From Oceanimonas sp052119705 (GTDB taxonomy: Bacteria; Pseudomonadota; Gammaproteobacteria; Enterobacterales; Aeromonadaceae): a stretch of 64,000 nt of DNA. Shown here piece by piece: positions 34,667 through 43,136 of the stretch; position 1 is the first letter of the stretch; each line of letters opens with the position of its first letter. Position numbers and translations under genes: made by a program. Under the pieces are notes generated by a model. It saw only the letters and a program-made list of their open reading frames with translations. It made no database searches and was not told the DNA's origin. The DNA lies in assembly GCF_052119705.1 (NCBI RefSeq), contig NZ_JBGQOP010000002.1, forward strand, positions 201,874 through 265,873, written 5' to 3'.

Positions 34667-36670
34667 GTGAGAAATAATAGGCAGTTAAGCGTGGGGATAC
34701 GGCGCACCGCGTTAGCCATAGCGATAGGGAATGGTGTATTTAACCCTGTGCTGGCAGCCGAGCTGAGTGAGTTGGATGAAGTCTTGGTGCAGTCCAGCCG
34801 AGATAGCAGCACGGCGGCGCAAAGCAAGCGCGCCACGGCGGTGATCACCCGCCAACAATTGGATGAGCAGCAGCCAGACTCGGTGGCCGAGGCGCTGAAA
34901 TACCAACCCAATATTGAGATAGGTGGTGGGCCTCGCGCCAGCAATCAGCAGCCGGTGATCCGCGGCTTAAGTGGTGCTCGGGTCTTGCAGCTATCGGACG
35001 GGGCGCGGCAAAATTTTAACGCCGGTCATCGTGGTACTTATCAGATAGATCCTGAGCTGCTTGAACAAATTGACGTGACTAAAGGCCCAGCAGGCAGTCT
35101 GTGGGGCAGTGGTGCCATTGGCGGCGTGGTGGCACAAACTAGCCGTGATGCCCGAGATATGCTTAAGCCAGAGCAAACGCTTGGCGGATATGCCAAACAA
35201 GGCTTTAGCAGTGCGGCGGAGCAAACTAAAACCAGCGGGGCCGTTTATGGACGGCTCAACGAGCAAGTGGATGTATTAGTTAACGGCTATTACAGTGATC
35301 AAAATAATATTCGCCTCGGTAACGGTGATGACCTCATGTACTCCAGCGAACGCGATAGCGGGGGCATGGTAAAGCTGGGTTGGCAGCTGGATGAGAATCA
35401 GCGCCTCACCCTGAGCCACAGGCGCAGCGAGAGCAGTGGCGCTGTGCCGGGTAATCCGGCGGCGACTGTGGTGGATAACAGCTCCGTAATCGATCGTGAG
35501 TCCACAGATAGCAGCAGCATTTTGGAGTATGTCTACAATCCGTCTTCAGCGCTGGTCGATGTGGACATGAGTCTGTTTCACAATCGGACCCAAATAGATG
35601 AATTTCGGATGGTGAAGGGCGAGCAAGACAGCACCGACTACCGCACTGTGGGCGTGAACTTAGTGAATCGCTCGGCACTCGATTGGGGCAAGCTCACCTA
35701 CGGTGTGGATGGCTTTGAAGATAAAAGCCAAGGTGAGCGCAGTGGGCCTAATCGCCCAATCCCCGCTGATGGTCGCACTCAGGTAATGGGCGGCTTTTTA
35801 CAAGCGGACTTGCCGTTGGCAGAGGCCTGGACCTTAACGCCCGGGCTGCGTTATGACCACTTTAAAACAGAAGCTAACAATATCAGCGACTCTCAGCGTA
35901 GCGACGATGAATGGTCTAAATCCTTGGCGCTTAGCTGGCAAGCCAATGACTGGCTGGATTTGATAGCCCGTTATGATGAAGCCTTTAGGGCACCCACCAG
36001 TGAAGAGCTGTACACCACGGGCACCCATTTTATGATCGGGCCTTTCAGTAACAACTTTGTGCCTAACCCTGATCTCAAGCCAGAAAAAGCGCAGAATAAA
36101 GAGTTGATAGCCCGCGCCCAGTTTGCCGATCTCTTAGCCAGTAATGACAGTCTTACGCTTAATGCCAGTCTGTTTGAAAATAGGGTGACAGACTTTATTG
36201 AAACTCAAGTGATTATGGACTTCGCCAACCGCGTGTTTGAGTCGCGTTACCAAAACGTCCAAAACGCAAAACTACGCGGAGGTGAGCTGGCCGTTAACTA
36301 TCGGTTACAAGACCTAGATCTTGGTTTGTCTTACGGGCGCACACTGGGCAAAGATGCAGACACAGGGCGCGCGCTAGAAGGCATATCCGCCGACCAATGG
36401 GTAGCCAGCATTGGCTATTGGCTGTGGGATCGCCAACTGAAGCTGGGTAGCCAACTAACGTATGCTGACTCAGTCAGTGCTGAAAACCAGCAATACGACG
36501 ATTACACCTTGCTCGATGTGGGGGCTCGCTGGTATGGCCGAGGCAGCCTAGAAGGCGTTGAGCTGGGTCTTATCGTGGACAACCTTACCGATCAGTACTA
36601 TCAACGGGCTTATAGCGAATTGTATGAAGCGGGCCGTAACGTGAAAGTGAACGCCTTATATCGTTTTTAA
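34667..36670 (+). CDS. TonB-dependent heme/hemoglobin receptor
   Basis: 667 residues from a GTG with AAGGA upstream. A signal peptide (ending near VLAAELSE) precedes the plug domain ('VLVQSSRDSSTAAQSKRATAVITRQQL', 'PVIRGLSGARVLQLSDGARQNF', 'VTKGPAGSLWGSGAIGG'). The beta-barrel contains the heme-receptor pair 'AFRAPTSEELY' (FRAP box) and 'NPDL' with a His between them, and ends in Phe ('VNALYRF'). It brings heme across the outer membrane with TonB energy. The ExbBD-TonB genes are not in the window. Confidence 0.93.
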   Translation: MRNNRQLSVGIRRTALAIAIGNGVFNPVLAAELSELDEVLVQSSRDSSTAAQSKRATAVITRQQLDEQQPDSVAEALKYQPNIEIGGGPRASNQQPVIRGLSGARVLQLSDGARQNFNAGHRGTYQIDPELLEQIDVTKGPAGSLWGSGAIGGVVAQTSRDARDMLKPEQTLGGYAKQGFSSAAEQTKTSGAVYGRLNEQVDVLVNGYYSDQNNIRLGNGDDLMYSSERDSGGMVKLGWQLDENQRLTLSHRRSESSGAVPGNPAATVVDNSSVIDRESTDSSSILEYVYNPSSALVDVDMSLFHNRTQIDEFRMVKGEQDSTDYRTVGVNLVNRSALDWGKLTYGVDGFEDKSQGERSGPNRPIPADGRTQVMGGFLQADLPLAEAWTLTPGLRYDHFKTEANNISDSQRSDDEWSKSLALSWQANDWLDLIARYDEAFRAPTSEELYTTGTHFMIGPFSNNFVPNPDLKPEKAQNKELIARAQFADLLASNDSLTLNASLFENRVTDFIETQVIMDFANRVFESRYQNVQNAKLRGGELAVNYRLQDLDLGLSYGRTLGKDADTGRALEGISADQWVASIGYWLWDRQLKLGSQLTYADSVSAENQQYDDYTLLDVGARWYGRGSLEGVELGLIVDNLTDQYYQRAYSELYEAGRNVKVNALYRF

Positions 36671-36715
36671 AAAGTCGTTTTAACGTTAAATTTTTAAACC
36701 GGGGATTAAAGAGTC

Positions 36716-37219
36716 ATGCCTGAATTAACCCGCCAAGTGTTGGCATTACTGGCAGCCGAGCCTAAGTTGCGCCCAGCGGATATGGCGCGCCGCTTAAGTC
36801 TCTCTGAATGGGAGCTGGTGAGTCGTTTGCCCAGTGAGCTGATTTTTACGCTGCCGGGCTCGGTGGCACAACAGGTGCTAGAACGCGTTAGCGAATGGGG
36901 GCGAGTAACCACCATTATTGAGGTGGCGGGCTCCATATTTGAAGTTAAAGCGCCCATACCAAGTGGTCGGGCAGGGTACGGTTATTACAACTTACAAGCT
37001 GAGTTTGGTGAATTAGACGGACACCTCAAGCTAGATGCAGTGGCGAATATCTCGTTGCAAAGCAAGCCCCATCGCGGCAAGGAAGCCTATGCCATCGTGT
37101 TTTACGATGAGCAGGGGCACACCATTTTTAAAATCTACTTGGGCCGGGATGAGCGGGGAGTGTTGTTTCCTGAGCAGGTCACACAATTTAATGCATTAAA
37201 GGAGCTAAAACATGTTTGA
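36716..37219 (+). CDS. hutX: heme utilisation protein HutX
   Basis: 167 residues with the HutX/HugX core 'GRVTTIIEVAGSIFEVKAPIPSGRAGYGYYNL', 'GHLKLDAVANISLQSKPHRGKEAYAIVFYD' and 'FKIYLGRDE'. In Vibrio, HutX binds heme and passes it to HutZ. It overlaps the hutZ start by 8 bp and lies 45 bp after the receptor gene, so a receptor-hutX-hutZ operon is likely. The radical SAM partner hutW is not present here. Confidence 0.93.
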   Translation: MPELTRQVLALLAAEPKLRPADMARRLSLSEWELVSRLPSELIFTLPGSVAQQVLERVSEWGRVTTIIEVAGSIFEVKAPIPSGRAGYGYYNLQAEFGELDGHLKLDAVANISLQSKPHRGKEAYAIVFYDEQGHTIFKIYLGRDERGVLFPEQVTQFNALKELKHV

Positions 37220-37724
37220 TAAACAGCAACGTTTGCAGGGACGCCTAGAGCCAGAAATTCGCGAATTTCGTGATGCGACTCGTACTCTGGTTTTGGCCAC
37301 TGTGGATGCCGAAGGCAGGCCTAACGTCAGTTATGCGCCCTTTGCCTTGTTGGAAGATGGCTATTATATCTTGATCAGTGAAATGGCGCGGCACACTAAA
37401 AACTTGCTGGAAAACCCCAAAATATCCTTGATGATGGTGGAAGATGAGCAAGACAGCCGCACCTTGTTTGCCAGAAAACGGCTAACCTTTGATGCCACTC
37501 CTGAACTAGTACAACGCGACACTCCCGAATGGCAGGCAGGGATTGATGCCTTGCATGCACGTTTTCAGGAAACCGTATTGGGCTTGAGCCAGTTGGCGGA
37601 TTTTCATCTCTACCGCTTAGTGCCCATTAAAGGTTTATTTGTTAAAGGCTTCGGCCAAGCTTTCGCGGTAAGCGGCGACGACTTAGTTGATGTGTTGCAC
37701 TTAACCGATGGTCACAGACCCTAG
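37212..37724 (+). CDS. hutZ: heme-degrading protein HutZ
   Basis: 170 residues of the split-barrel FMN-binding-like fold: 'LVLATVDAEGRPNVSYAPFALLEDGYYILIS', 'MARHTKNLLENPKISLMM' and 'GFGQAFAVSGDDL'. HutZ opens the heme ring to free iron. A His three residues from the C terminus ('TDGHRP') may be the heme ligand equivalent to His170 of V. cholerae HutZ; this equivalence is inferred. The AAAGGAG ribosome site lies inside hutX. Confidence 0.93.
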   Translation: MFDKQQRLQGRLEPEIREFRDATRTLVLATVDAEGRPNVSYAPFALLEDGYYILISEMARHTKNLLENPKISLMMVEDEQDSRTLFARKRLTFDATPELVQRDTPEWQAGIDALHARFQETVLGLSQLADFHLYRLVPIKGLFVKGFGQAFAVSGDDLVDVLHLTDGHRP

Positions 37725-38009
37725 TGTTTTGTAGGGTGCCGTTTTAGCTGGCACTCCCGTCTCAGCGGGATCTCATACTATCCTGCAGCGCAGAATATCG
37801 CAGCTAAAGCTGCGGCTAAAAGGCGATTTCAGTCGGAGTTATGGCTCACTGCCGTGGCTTGCCGTGTATTCTGTGGCAGAGCGAGGTCTGTGTTGAGTGT
37901 TCCGCCTTCGGCGAAATGCGAGAACTCTTTACCTACGACAAGCGTTCGCCTACAAAATCCAAAGCAGATACAGGTGCAAGTTTTAGTACCGTAAGTCTGC
38001 ATACAAATG
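37725..38009. other. intergenic stretch after hutZ, degraded repeat remnants
   Basis: No convincing open frame. A GCAGCTAAAGCTGCGGC-like inverted segment lies near 37798-37818. A 'ccgtgtattctgtggcaga' piece (37863-37881) resembles the arm of the CACnGAA elements. It reads like remnants of intergenic repeats. Confidence 0.45.
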
Positions 38010-38080
38010 AAAACACCGAGCAGAATTTAAACCACAGAATTTAAACCACAGAATTTAAACCATAGTGCTCGGTGTTTTGT
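38010..38080 (+). terminator. terminator with a loop of three 14-bp direct repeats
   Basis: An 11-bp stem AAAACACCGAG/CTCGGTGTTTT (38010-38020 and 38068-38078) encloses three exact copies of CAGAATTTAAACCA (38021-38062) plus TAGTG. A T-rich tail follows. It lies between convergent hutZ and ttrA and can work in both directions. Confidence 0.75.
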
Positions 38081-38159
38081 TTTCTGCTGTATTTAAAAGC
38101 TAGACGCTTGGTTGATCAGTTTATGTTTGTTCACCACACGCCTCACTTCTCACGCAGAA

Positions 38160-41100
38160 TTATATCGCCTCAATCCGCCCGGGCAGGCCTTGGCGCACGG
38201 CGGCGCCGCTGGTCCAGTCTAGCCACACATTTTTTACGTCTGTGCGGGTGGGATCCATTAGCCCCAGCAAGTTTTGGTTTACTCCCGCACCTAAACGCGG
38301 ATTAGCGGCCATGGGCTGGCCGTCAATCTCGTGAGCGCGCACACCTAGCTCGGTGTGGCCGTAGCCGTGTTCAATGGCGATGGCGCCTTCTACTATGCCA
38401 TCGCGCACCAGCGCTATGCCTTCCACTTGGCCGCCGGGGGTAATTAAGCGCACCCCTTGGCCGTGAATGATACCGGCACGCTCGGCGTCTTTACGATTGA
38501 TGCTAATGGGGTTTTCGGGGTGGATCATGCGCAGCCGTTCGGCACCTATGCTCGATGAGCTCATGAGGTGCGACTTATAAGAGGTCACTAATAACGGCCA
38601 GTCTTGCTCGGAATAATGGTCACGCATGGCACTGCCATCGGCAAAGCGAGGGCCAAACTCGGTGGCGCAACCGGGCAGCTTTTCACCTGTCATGGAATGA
38701 ATGGTGCTGCCGATAGTCGGATTCCAAATGCATAAGGTATTGGTGGTGCGATTTTTCATCAGCTCGCCCTCCCAGCCACTGGCAAAGGGCGCAAAGCGAC
38801 CGCCACGGCTCAGCACAAAGCCCACCTTGCGTTGCTCCTCCACAGCCAAAGTCTCGGCGATCAGCGGCATTAGGCGTGCCGCATTAGTCAGCATTAAGTC
38901 GTCGGCACTGGCGTCCGGTACCGGATCATTATTGGCAAACGCCAAGTTAGCGGCGGCGCGCAGATAGAAGTCCGACGCCGTATGCAGGCCGTGCTGGTTG
39001 CCTTTATGGTCACGAATGGCGTTATCACCGTAACCGGGCAAGTCCATCTTCTTGGCCACCGCGATAATAAATGACTCTAAACCCACATGATCGCCGTTGG
39101 GCAATTGAGGGGTGGCGGGCGTGACCACGGGCCAGCGGGCGGTGGTGGTTTTTTGCGGCACGCCACTCCAGGGCTTAGTGAAACCCCAGCTCTCGTAGGT
39201 GAGGGTGTCTGGCACTATGTAATCCGCCAAGGCGGTGGTTTCGTTAATAAAGCCGTCGATGGCGATAAACAGCGGTAATTGCTGAGGATCTTTTAGCTTG
39301 TCACCTAAAAAGGTCTGGGCGCCGCCAATGCCGTACAAGGGATTAGTCATGTGACTGATCCAGGTTTTTAAGCGGTACGGATAACCGGCGAAGGCCGCGG
39401 CCAAATGCTCGGTCAGCAAGGGCGAAGAAAACGAAAACCAAGGGGCGCGAGCCGGATAGGGCGAGGTACCGGCGGCCACTTTGCGCTTATATTCGCTGCT
39501 GTTTTCATAAGGAAAACGGTTACGAGATAAGAACACCCCTTTAGGGCTAATTTTACCGGCAAAGTTTTCTAAGTCGTAGCGGGGCCCGCCATCCACCCCG
39601 GCCACGCCACCGGCACCGGGAGCCAGTCCGCCTTTGGCGTTAATGTTGCCCAGCAAAGTATTTAAGGTGAGCACCGCAAACGCGGTATAAAAAGCATTGC
39701 CGCTCATCATGCCGCCGTGGGCGTCTACCGACGCCTTGGTGCCGTGGCGCTTTAGCGTTTCGCCCAGTCCCGCAATAATGTGCTCGGGCACGCCGCAATG
39801 GGCGCTGTACTCGGCCAGCGTCTGGCGATTAGCCGACTCTTTTAAGCACAGTAATGAGGATTTCACCTGCACCGGCACGCCGTTAACGATCACGGTACGG
39901 TTCACCCACAGCTCGGCAGGTCTGGCTTCGGTGTGTGCCATCAGTTCGCCATTAGCTGCATCCACCACCATATTTGTTTCGTTATCACCTATGCCTAGCT
40001 TTTTGCCTAAATCTGCCGCGGTTAAAAAGCGGCCGGCTTCGGGGTGCGGAGCTTGCAACACCAAGTGAGTAGCATTGGCATGGCTGGGCTGCTTGGCGGC
40101 GGCTTGAGCAGCTGGGCCCGGCTGAGCCAAATAATCGAGATTGATGCCGTCGTTTTCCATTAACCAGCGAATAATACCCATGGCTAATGCGTCATCGGTG
40201 GCGGGTTTAATCGGCACCCAGCGTCCGCGCTGTTCATTAAGGCGGCTAATGCTGTTGGGCAAGGTAGGCGCGACCACTACGTAGTCTAACTTTCCCTCAC
40301 TGCGCGCCTCGGCCAATTGACGACCTTGGCGTTTAAAGGGGTTACCAGCCTGAGCCGGTGAGGTACCGATGCACAGTACAAATTGAGCATGATCCCAGTC
40401 CGGTTTACCGTGGCTAAATTTATCTAAGTCATTAAAGACAGCACCGGCACCGGCGCGATAACCAAAGCCGCAATAGCCGCCGTGGTGACCAAAGTTACGG
40501 GTGCCGTAGCTGTTAAAAATAAAGCGCTTTAAGAAGCTGTCGCGGCCCTCGTCACCGGCATTGGTGACCATCAGCTGATTAGCCTTGGAGCCAAACTCGG
40601 GGTTATTGGCATCCACTGGGGTGTCTAAGTCGCGAATGGCGCGCAAGCCCTCAACTGGGCCTTCACCAAATAAATCACCGCCTTCCACCACCTCACTAAT
40701 CAATTGCTCAAAGCTGATGGTCTGCCACTTACCTGCACCGCGCTTGCCGCTGCGCTTCATGATCTTGGTTAAGCGATAGGGGCTGTGCAGCTGCTCGCTT
40801 AATGCCGCGCCTCTGGCACAGGCGGTAGAGCGATTTTCCAGCCCTGACTCACCGGCCAGCTGTTTAAACACCTCGCGCACCGGTGTTTCTTGGGCGGGCG
40901 CATGGGTATTAGATAACGGATGATAAGGATTACCGGCGATGCGCAGTATCTTGTTGGCTTTGGTGTCGACACGGGCGCGCAGACCACATAAGGTCCAGCA
41001 GCCAAAACATTGCACTGGGCTCACCACTTGGTTTTCGCCCATGACTAACTCGTTATCTGCGCTCAGCATAAACTCGGGCGCCAGCGCATTTCCGGCAATA

Positions 41101-41243
41101 CGGTGATTGGTGGGCACGCCACTGGTGCCATTGATCAGGCCTTTGACCGCTTTTTTGACCGGTTCTGCATAACCCACGGCAAAGGCACCGGTGCCGCCGG
41201 CAATCATGCCAGCTTGTAATAAGGCGCGACGTTTCTTATCCAT
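38160..41243 (-). CDS. ttrA: tetrathionate reductase catalytic subunit A
   Basis: 1027 residues from the ATG at 41243 with GGGAG upstream; the longer frame to 41306 reads into ttrC. A twin-arginine type signal (MDKKRRALLQAGMIAGGTGA) precedes the [4Fe-4S] motif 'CFGCWTLCGLRARVD' with a later Cys in 'STACARG'. The molybdopterin domains include 'NFGHHGGYCGFGYR', 'LCIGTSPAQAGNPF' and the C-terminal MGD-binding part ('RLMPLIAETLAVEEQ', 'INRKDAERAGI'). It reduces tetrathionate to thiosulfate in the periplasm as the end of an anaerobic respiratory chain. It overlaps ttrC by 8 bp. Confidence 0.95.
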   Translation of the reverse strand: MDKKRRALLQAGMIAGGTGAFAVGYAEPVKKAVKGLINGTSGVPTNHRIAGNALAPEFMLSADNELVMGENQVVSPVQCFGCWTLCGLRARVDTKANKILRIAGNPYHPLSNTHAPAQETPVREVFKQLAGESGLENRSTACARGAALSEQLHSPYRLTKIMKRSGKRGAGKWQTISFEQLISEVVEGGDLFGEGPVEGLRAIRDLDTPVDANNPEFGSKANQLMVTNAGDEGRDSFLKRFIFNSYGTRNFGHHGGYCGFGYRAGAGAVFNDLDKFSHGKPDWDHAQFVLCIGTSPAQAGNPFKRQGRQLAEARSEGKLDYVVVAPTLPNSISRLNEQRGRWVPIKPATDDALAMGIIRWLMENDGINLDYLAQPGPAAQAAAKQPSHANATHLVLQAPHPEAGRFLTAADLGKKLGIGDNETNMVVDAANGELMAHTEARPAELWVNRTVIVNGVPVQVKSSLLCLKESANRQTLAEYSAHCGVPEHIIAGLGETLKRHGTKASVDAHGGMMSGNAFYTAFAVLTLNTLLGNINAKGGLAPGAGGVAGVDGGPRYDLENFAGKISPKGVFLSRNRFPYENSSEYKRKVAAGTSPYPARAPWFSFSSPLLTEHLAAAFAGYPYRLKTWISHMTNPLYGIGGAQTFLGDKLKDPQQLPLFIAIDGFINETTALADYIVPDTLTYESWGFTKPWSGVPQKTTTARWPVVTPATPQLPNGDHVGLESFIIAVAKKMDLPGYGDNAIRDHKGNQHGLHTASDFYLRAAANLAFANNDPVPDASADDLMLTNAARLMPLIAETLAVEEQRKVGFVLSRGGRFAPFASGWEGELMKNRTTNTLCIWNPTIGSTIHSMTGEKLPGCATEFGPRFADGSAMRDHYSEQDWPLLVTSYKSHLMSSSSIGAERLRMIHPENPISINRKDAERAGIIHGQGVRLITPGGQVEGIALVRDGIVEGAIAIEHGYGHTELGVRAHEIDGQPMAANPRLGAGVNQNLLGLMDPTRTDVKNVWLDWTSGAAVRQGLPGRIEAI

Positions 41244-42300
41244 GACGGACTCCCATGTTATCCAGTAAGGCCCACACCACAGCGGCCATGGCCAGCCATA
41301 AACCAATGGTACCGGCGACGATAATGCCGGCGGAGCCCAGTAAATCTGCGCTTAAGTGATACAAGCCGGCGCCGTATTTAGGCACGGTTTGTACGTTCAT
41401 TAACACCACCCATCTAAATCCCCACGCACACAAGATGGCGAGCAGAGCGGGGAGGGCATCAAAGCGAGTAATCTTGCTATTGCGCCGAGCCCAGCACAGG
41501 CCCCAGAGCACAATGCCGCCGGTTAATGACACCAGTAGCAGGTCCCGCCAGAAGCTGAAATTATAAAAAATACGCTTAGCTTCTAACCAAGAGGGCGAGC
41601 CTAACATTATGCCAGTCAGCGCCCATAGCAGCATGGCCACCGTGAGTGCGCCCAAGGTGAACAACATGTTGCGACGTAAGGGCAAGATGTGAGCCGAGAC
41701 ACGGGGGAACAAAATATCCAGCAGCAACAAGAGACCAAACAAGGCAAGGAACGCAGTGAGCAAGAAGTTCACCGGCAGCCAAGCCGTATCCCATAGCGCG
41801 CGGGAGCGCACTACCATCACTTCCATGCCCGTATAGAGCAAGATGCCGACAGCCGACAAGGCGGTAAGCCAAGCCAGCCCGTGCAGTACCTTGCCTGTGG
41901 GCCACAGCGGTAATTCACACCACCACTTTAGCCACGCCTGCTTGGGTGCCAGCAAGGTGATTAACATACTTAATGACACCACTAGGGCTAATGTCACAAA
42001 TATTGGCAAGATCAGCGCGCCTATCCACATCCAAGAGCTAGGGGTGAGCTGGGTATAAAAGTGCCAAAAACGTAACGGCTGATGTAGATCTGCCAATAAC
42101 GCCACTGGGCCTGTCACGGCACTGATGCCCATAATAAAGGCCAACCGCCAGCGCCAAGGGCTCAATGACGAGCCCTCTATTAAGGCAAGCGGTAATAACA
42201 AGGCGGCGGTGGCCGCCAAGCCAATCAAAAAGAAATATTGCACCGCCCATGGCAGCCAAGGGGCATCCGCATGGGTGGTTAGCAGTTCAATAACAGGCAT
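41236..42300 (-). CDS. ttrC: tetrathionate reductase membrane subunit C
   Basis: A 354-residue NrfD/PsrC-family protein with about nine membrane helices ('ADAPWLPWAVQYFFLIGLAATAALLLPLAL', 'GPVALLADLHQPLRFWHFYT', 'YTGMEVMVVRSRALWDTAWLP'). It takes electrons from quinol and passes them to TtrB. AGGAG precedes the ATG. It lies 8 bp after ttrB and overlaps ttrA, so the ttrBCA order matches Salmonella. Confidence 0.94.
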   Translation of the reverse strand: MPVIELLTTHADAPWLPWAVQYFFLIGLAATAALLLPLALIEGSSLSPWRWRLAFIMGISAVTGPVALLADLHQPLRFWHFYTQLTPSSWMWIGALILPIFVTLALVVSLSMLITLLAPKQAWLKWWCELPLWPTGKVLHGLAWLTALSAVGILLYTGMEVMVVRSRALWDTAWLPVNFLLTAFLALFGLLLLLDILFPRVSAHILPLRRNMLFTLGALTVAMLLWALTGIMLGSPSWLEAKRIFYNFSFWRDLLLVSLTGGIVLWGLCWARRNSKITRFDALPALLAILCAWGFRWVVLMNVQTVPKYGAGLYHLSADLLGSAGIIVAGTIGLWLAMAAVVWALLDNMGVRHG

Positions 42301-42308
42301 ATAAGCTC

Positions 42309-43049
42309 CTAACTGTGCTCAGGAAACCAAAGTCCGGGTTGGCCGTCGATGCGATCTACAAACTCATCACCCAGTCCGATGTAATAGACTTGTGGCGCCG
42401 TGCCTTGTTCAGGCTTGAGCACTTTAGTGTCTGCGCTGTGCGCGTGCAGTAGTCGGCTAATGGTGCTATTCGGGTCTTTCATATCGCCAATTACTCGCGC
42501 GCCACCCACGCAGGACTCCACACAGGCAGGCAATAAGCCTACCTCTAAGCGATGCACACAAAAGGTGCACTTGTCGGCGGTTTGGGTGTCGTGATTAATA
42601 AAGCGCGCATCATAGGGGCAGGCTTGCACGCAATAGGCACAGCCCACGCATTGCTCGTTATCCACCACTACGATGCCGTCGGCTCTTTGATAGGTCGCCT
42701 GAGTGGGGCACACCGGCACACAAGGGGGATTGGCGCAGTGGTTGCACAACCTTGGCAGCATGACATGACTCACCTGATCGGTCTCGGCCACCTGTACCTC
42801 ATACTGCTGTACCGTGGTGCGAAATTGGCCGATAGGCGGCAAGTTTTCCATGCTGCAACTCACGGTGCAGGCTTGGCAGCCAATGCATTTTCGCAAGTCG
42901 ATGATCATGCCATAGCGTTTATTGCTGTCACCATCACGCGCATCTTGTGTGCTAAGCGGTGCCGCGTGCAGCTCGGTTACGGGGATCAAGCTGGCGCCGG
43001 CAGTGAGCCCGGTCAAATTTCTAAGAAATTGTCGTTTGCTGATGTCCAT
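42309..43049 (-). CDS. ttrB: tetrathionate reductase iron-sulfur subunit B
   Basis: 246 residues from the ATG at 43049 preceded by GAGGAG. The signal region MDISKRQFLRNLTGLTAGASLI is followed by four [4Fe-4S] motifs: 'CIGCQACTVSC', 'CNHCANPPCVPVC', 'CVGCAYCVQAC' and 'CTFCVHRLEVGLLPACVESC'. It carries electrons from TtrC to TtrA in the periplasm. The length is close to the Salmonella protein (244). It is the first gene of ttrBCA and is divergent from ttrS. Confidence 0.95.
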   Translation of the reverse strand: MDISKRQFLRNLTGLTAGASLIPVTELHAAPLSTQDARDGDSNKRYGMIIDLRKCIGCQACTVSCSMENLPPIGQFRTTVQQYEVQVAETDQVSHVMLPRLCNHCANPPCVPVCPTQATYQRADGIVVVDNEQCVGCAYCVQACPYDARFINHDTQTADKCTFCVHRLEVGLLPACVESCVGGARVIGDMKDPNSTISRLLHAHSADTKVLKPEQGTAPQVYYIGLGDEFVDRIDGQPGLWFPEHS

Positions 43050-43136
43050 ACATGGCTCCTCAGGAGTAATGAGTGCTATTGTCTCGAGCCTGCACTCATT
43101 AGCTCTATTGTGGTTTACCACATAAGGCACTTTGAC

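Noticed and set aside
38021..38062. Possible CRISPR-like repeats
   Set aside because: Three 14-bp copies are directly adjacent with no spacers and lie in a terminator loop.
42552..43136. Long open frame upstream of ttrS on the plus strand
   Set aside because: It is antisense to ttrB, which has strong Fe-S motifs and a good start; only the part from about 43137 resembles TtrS.
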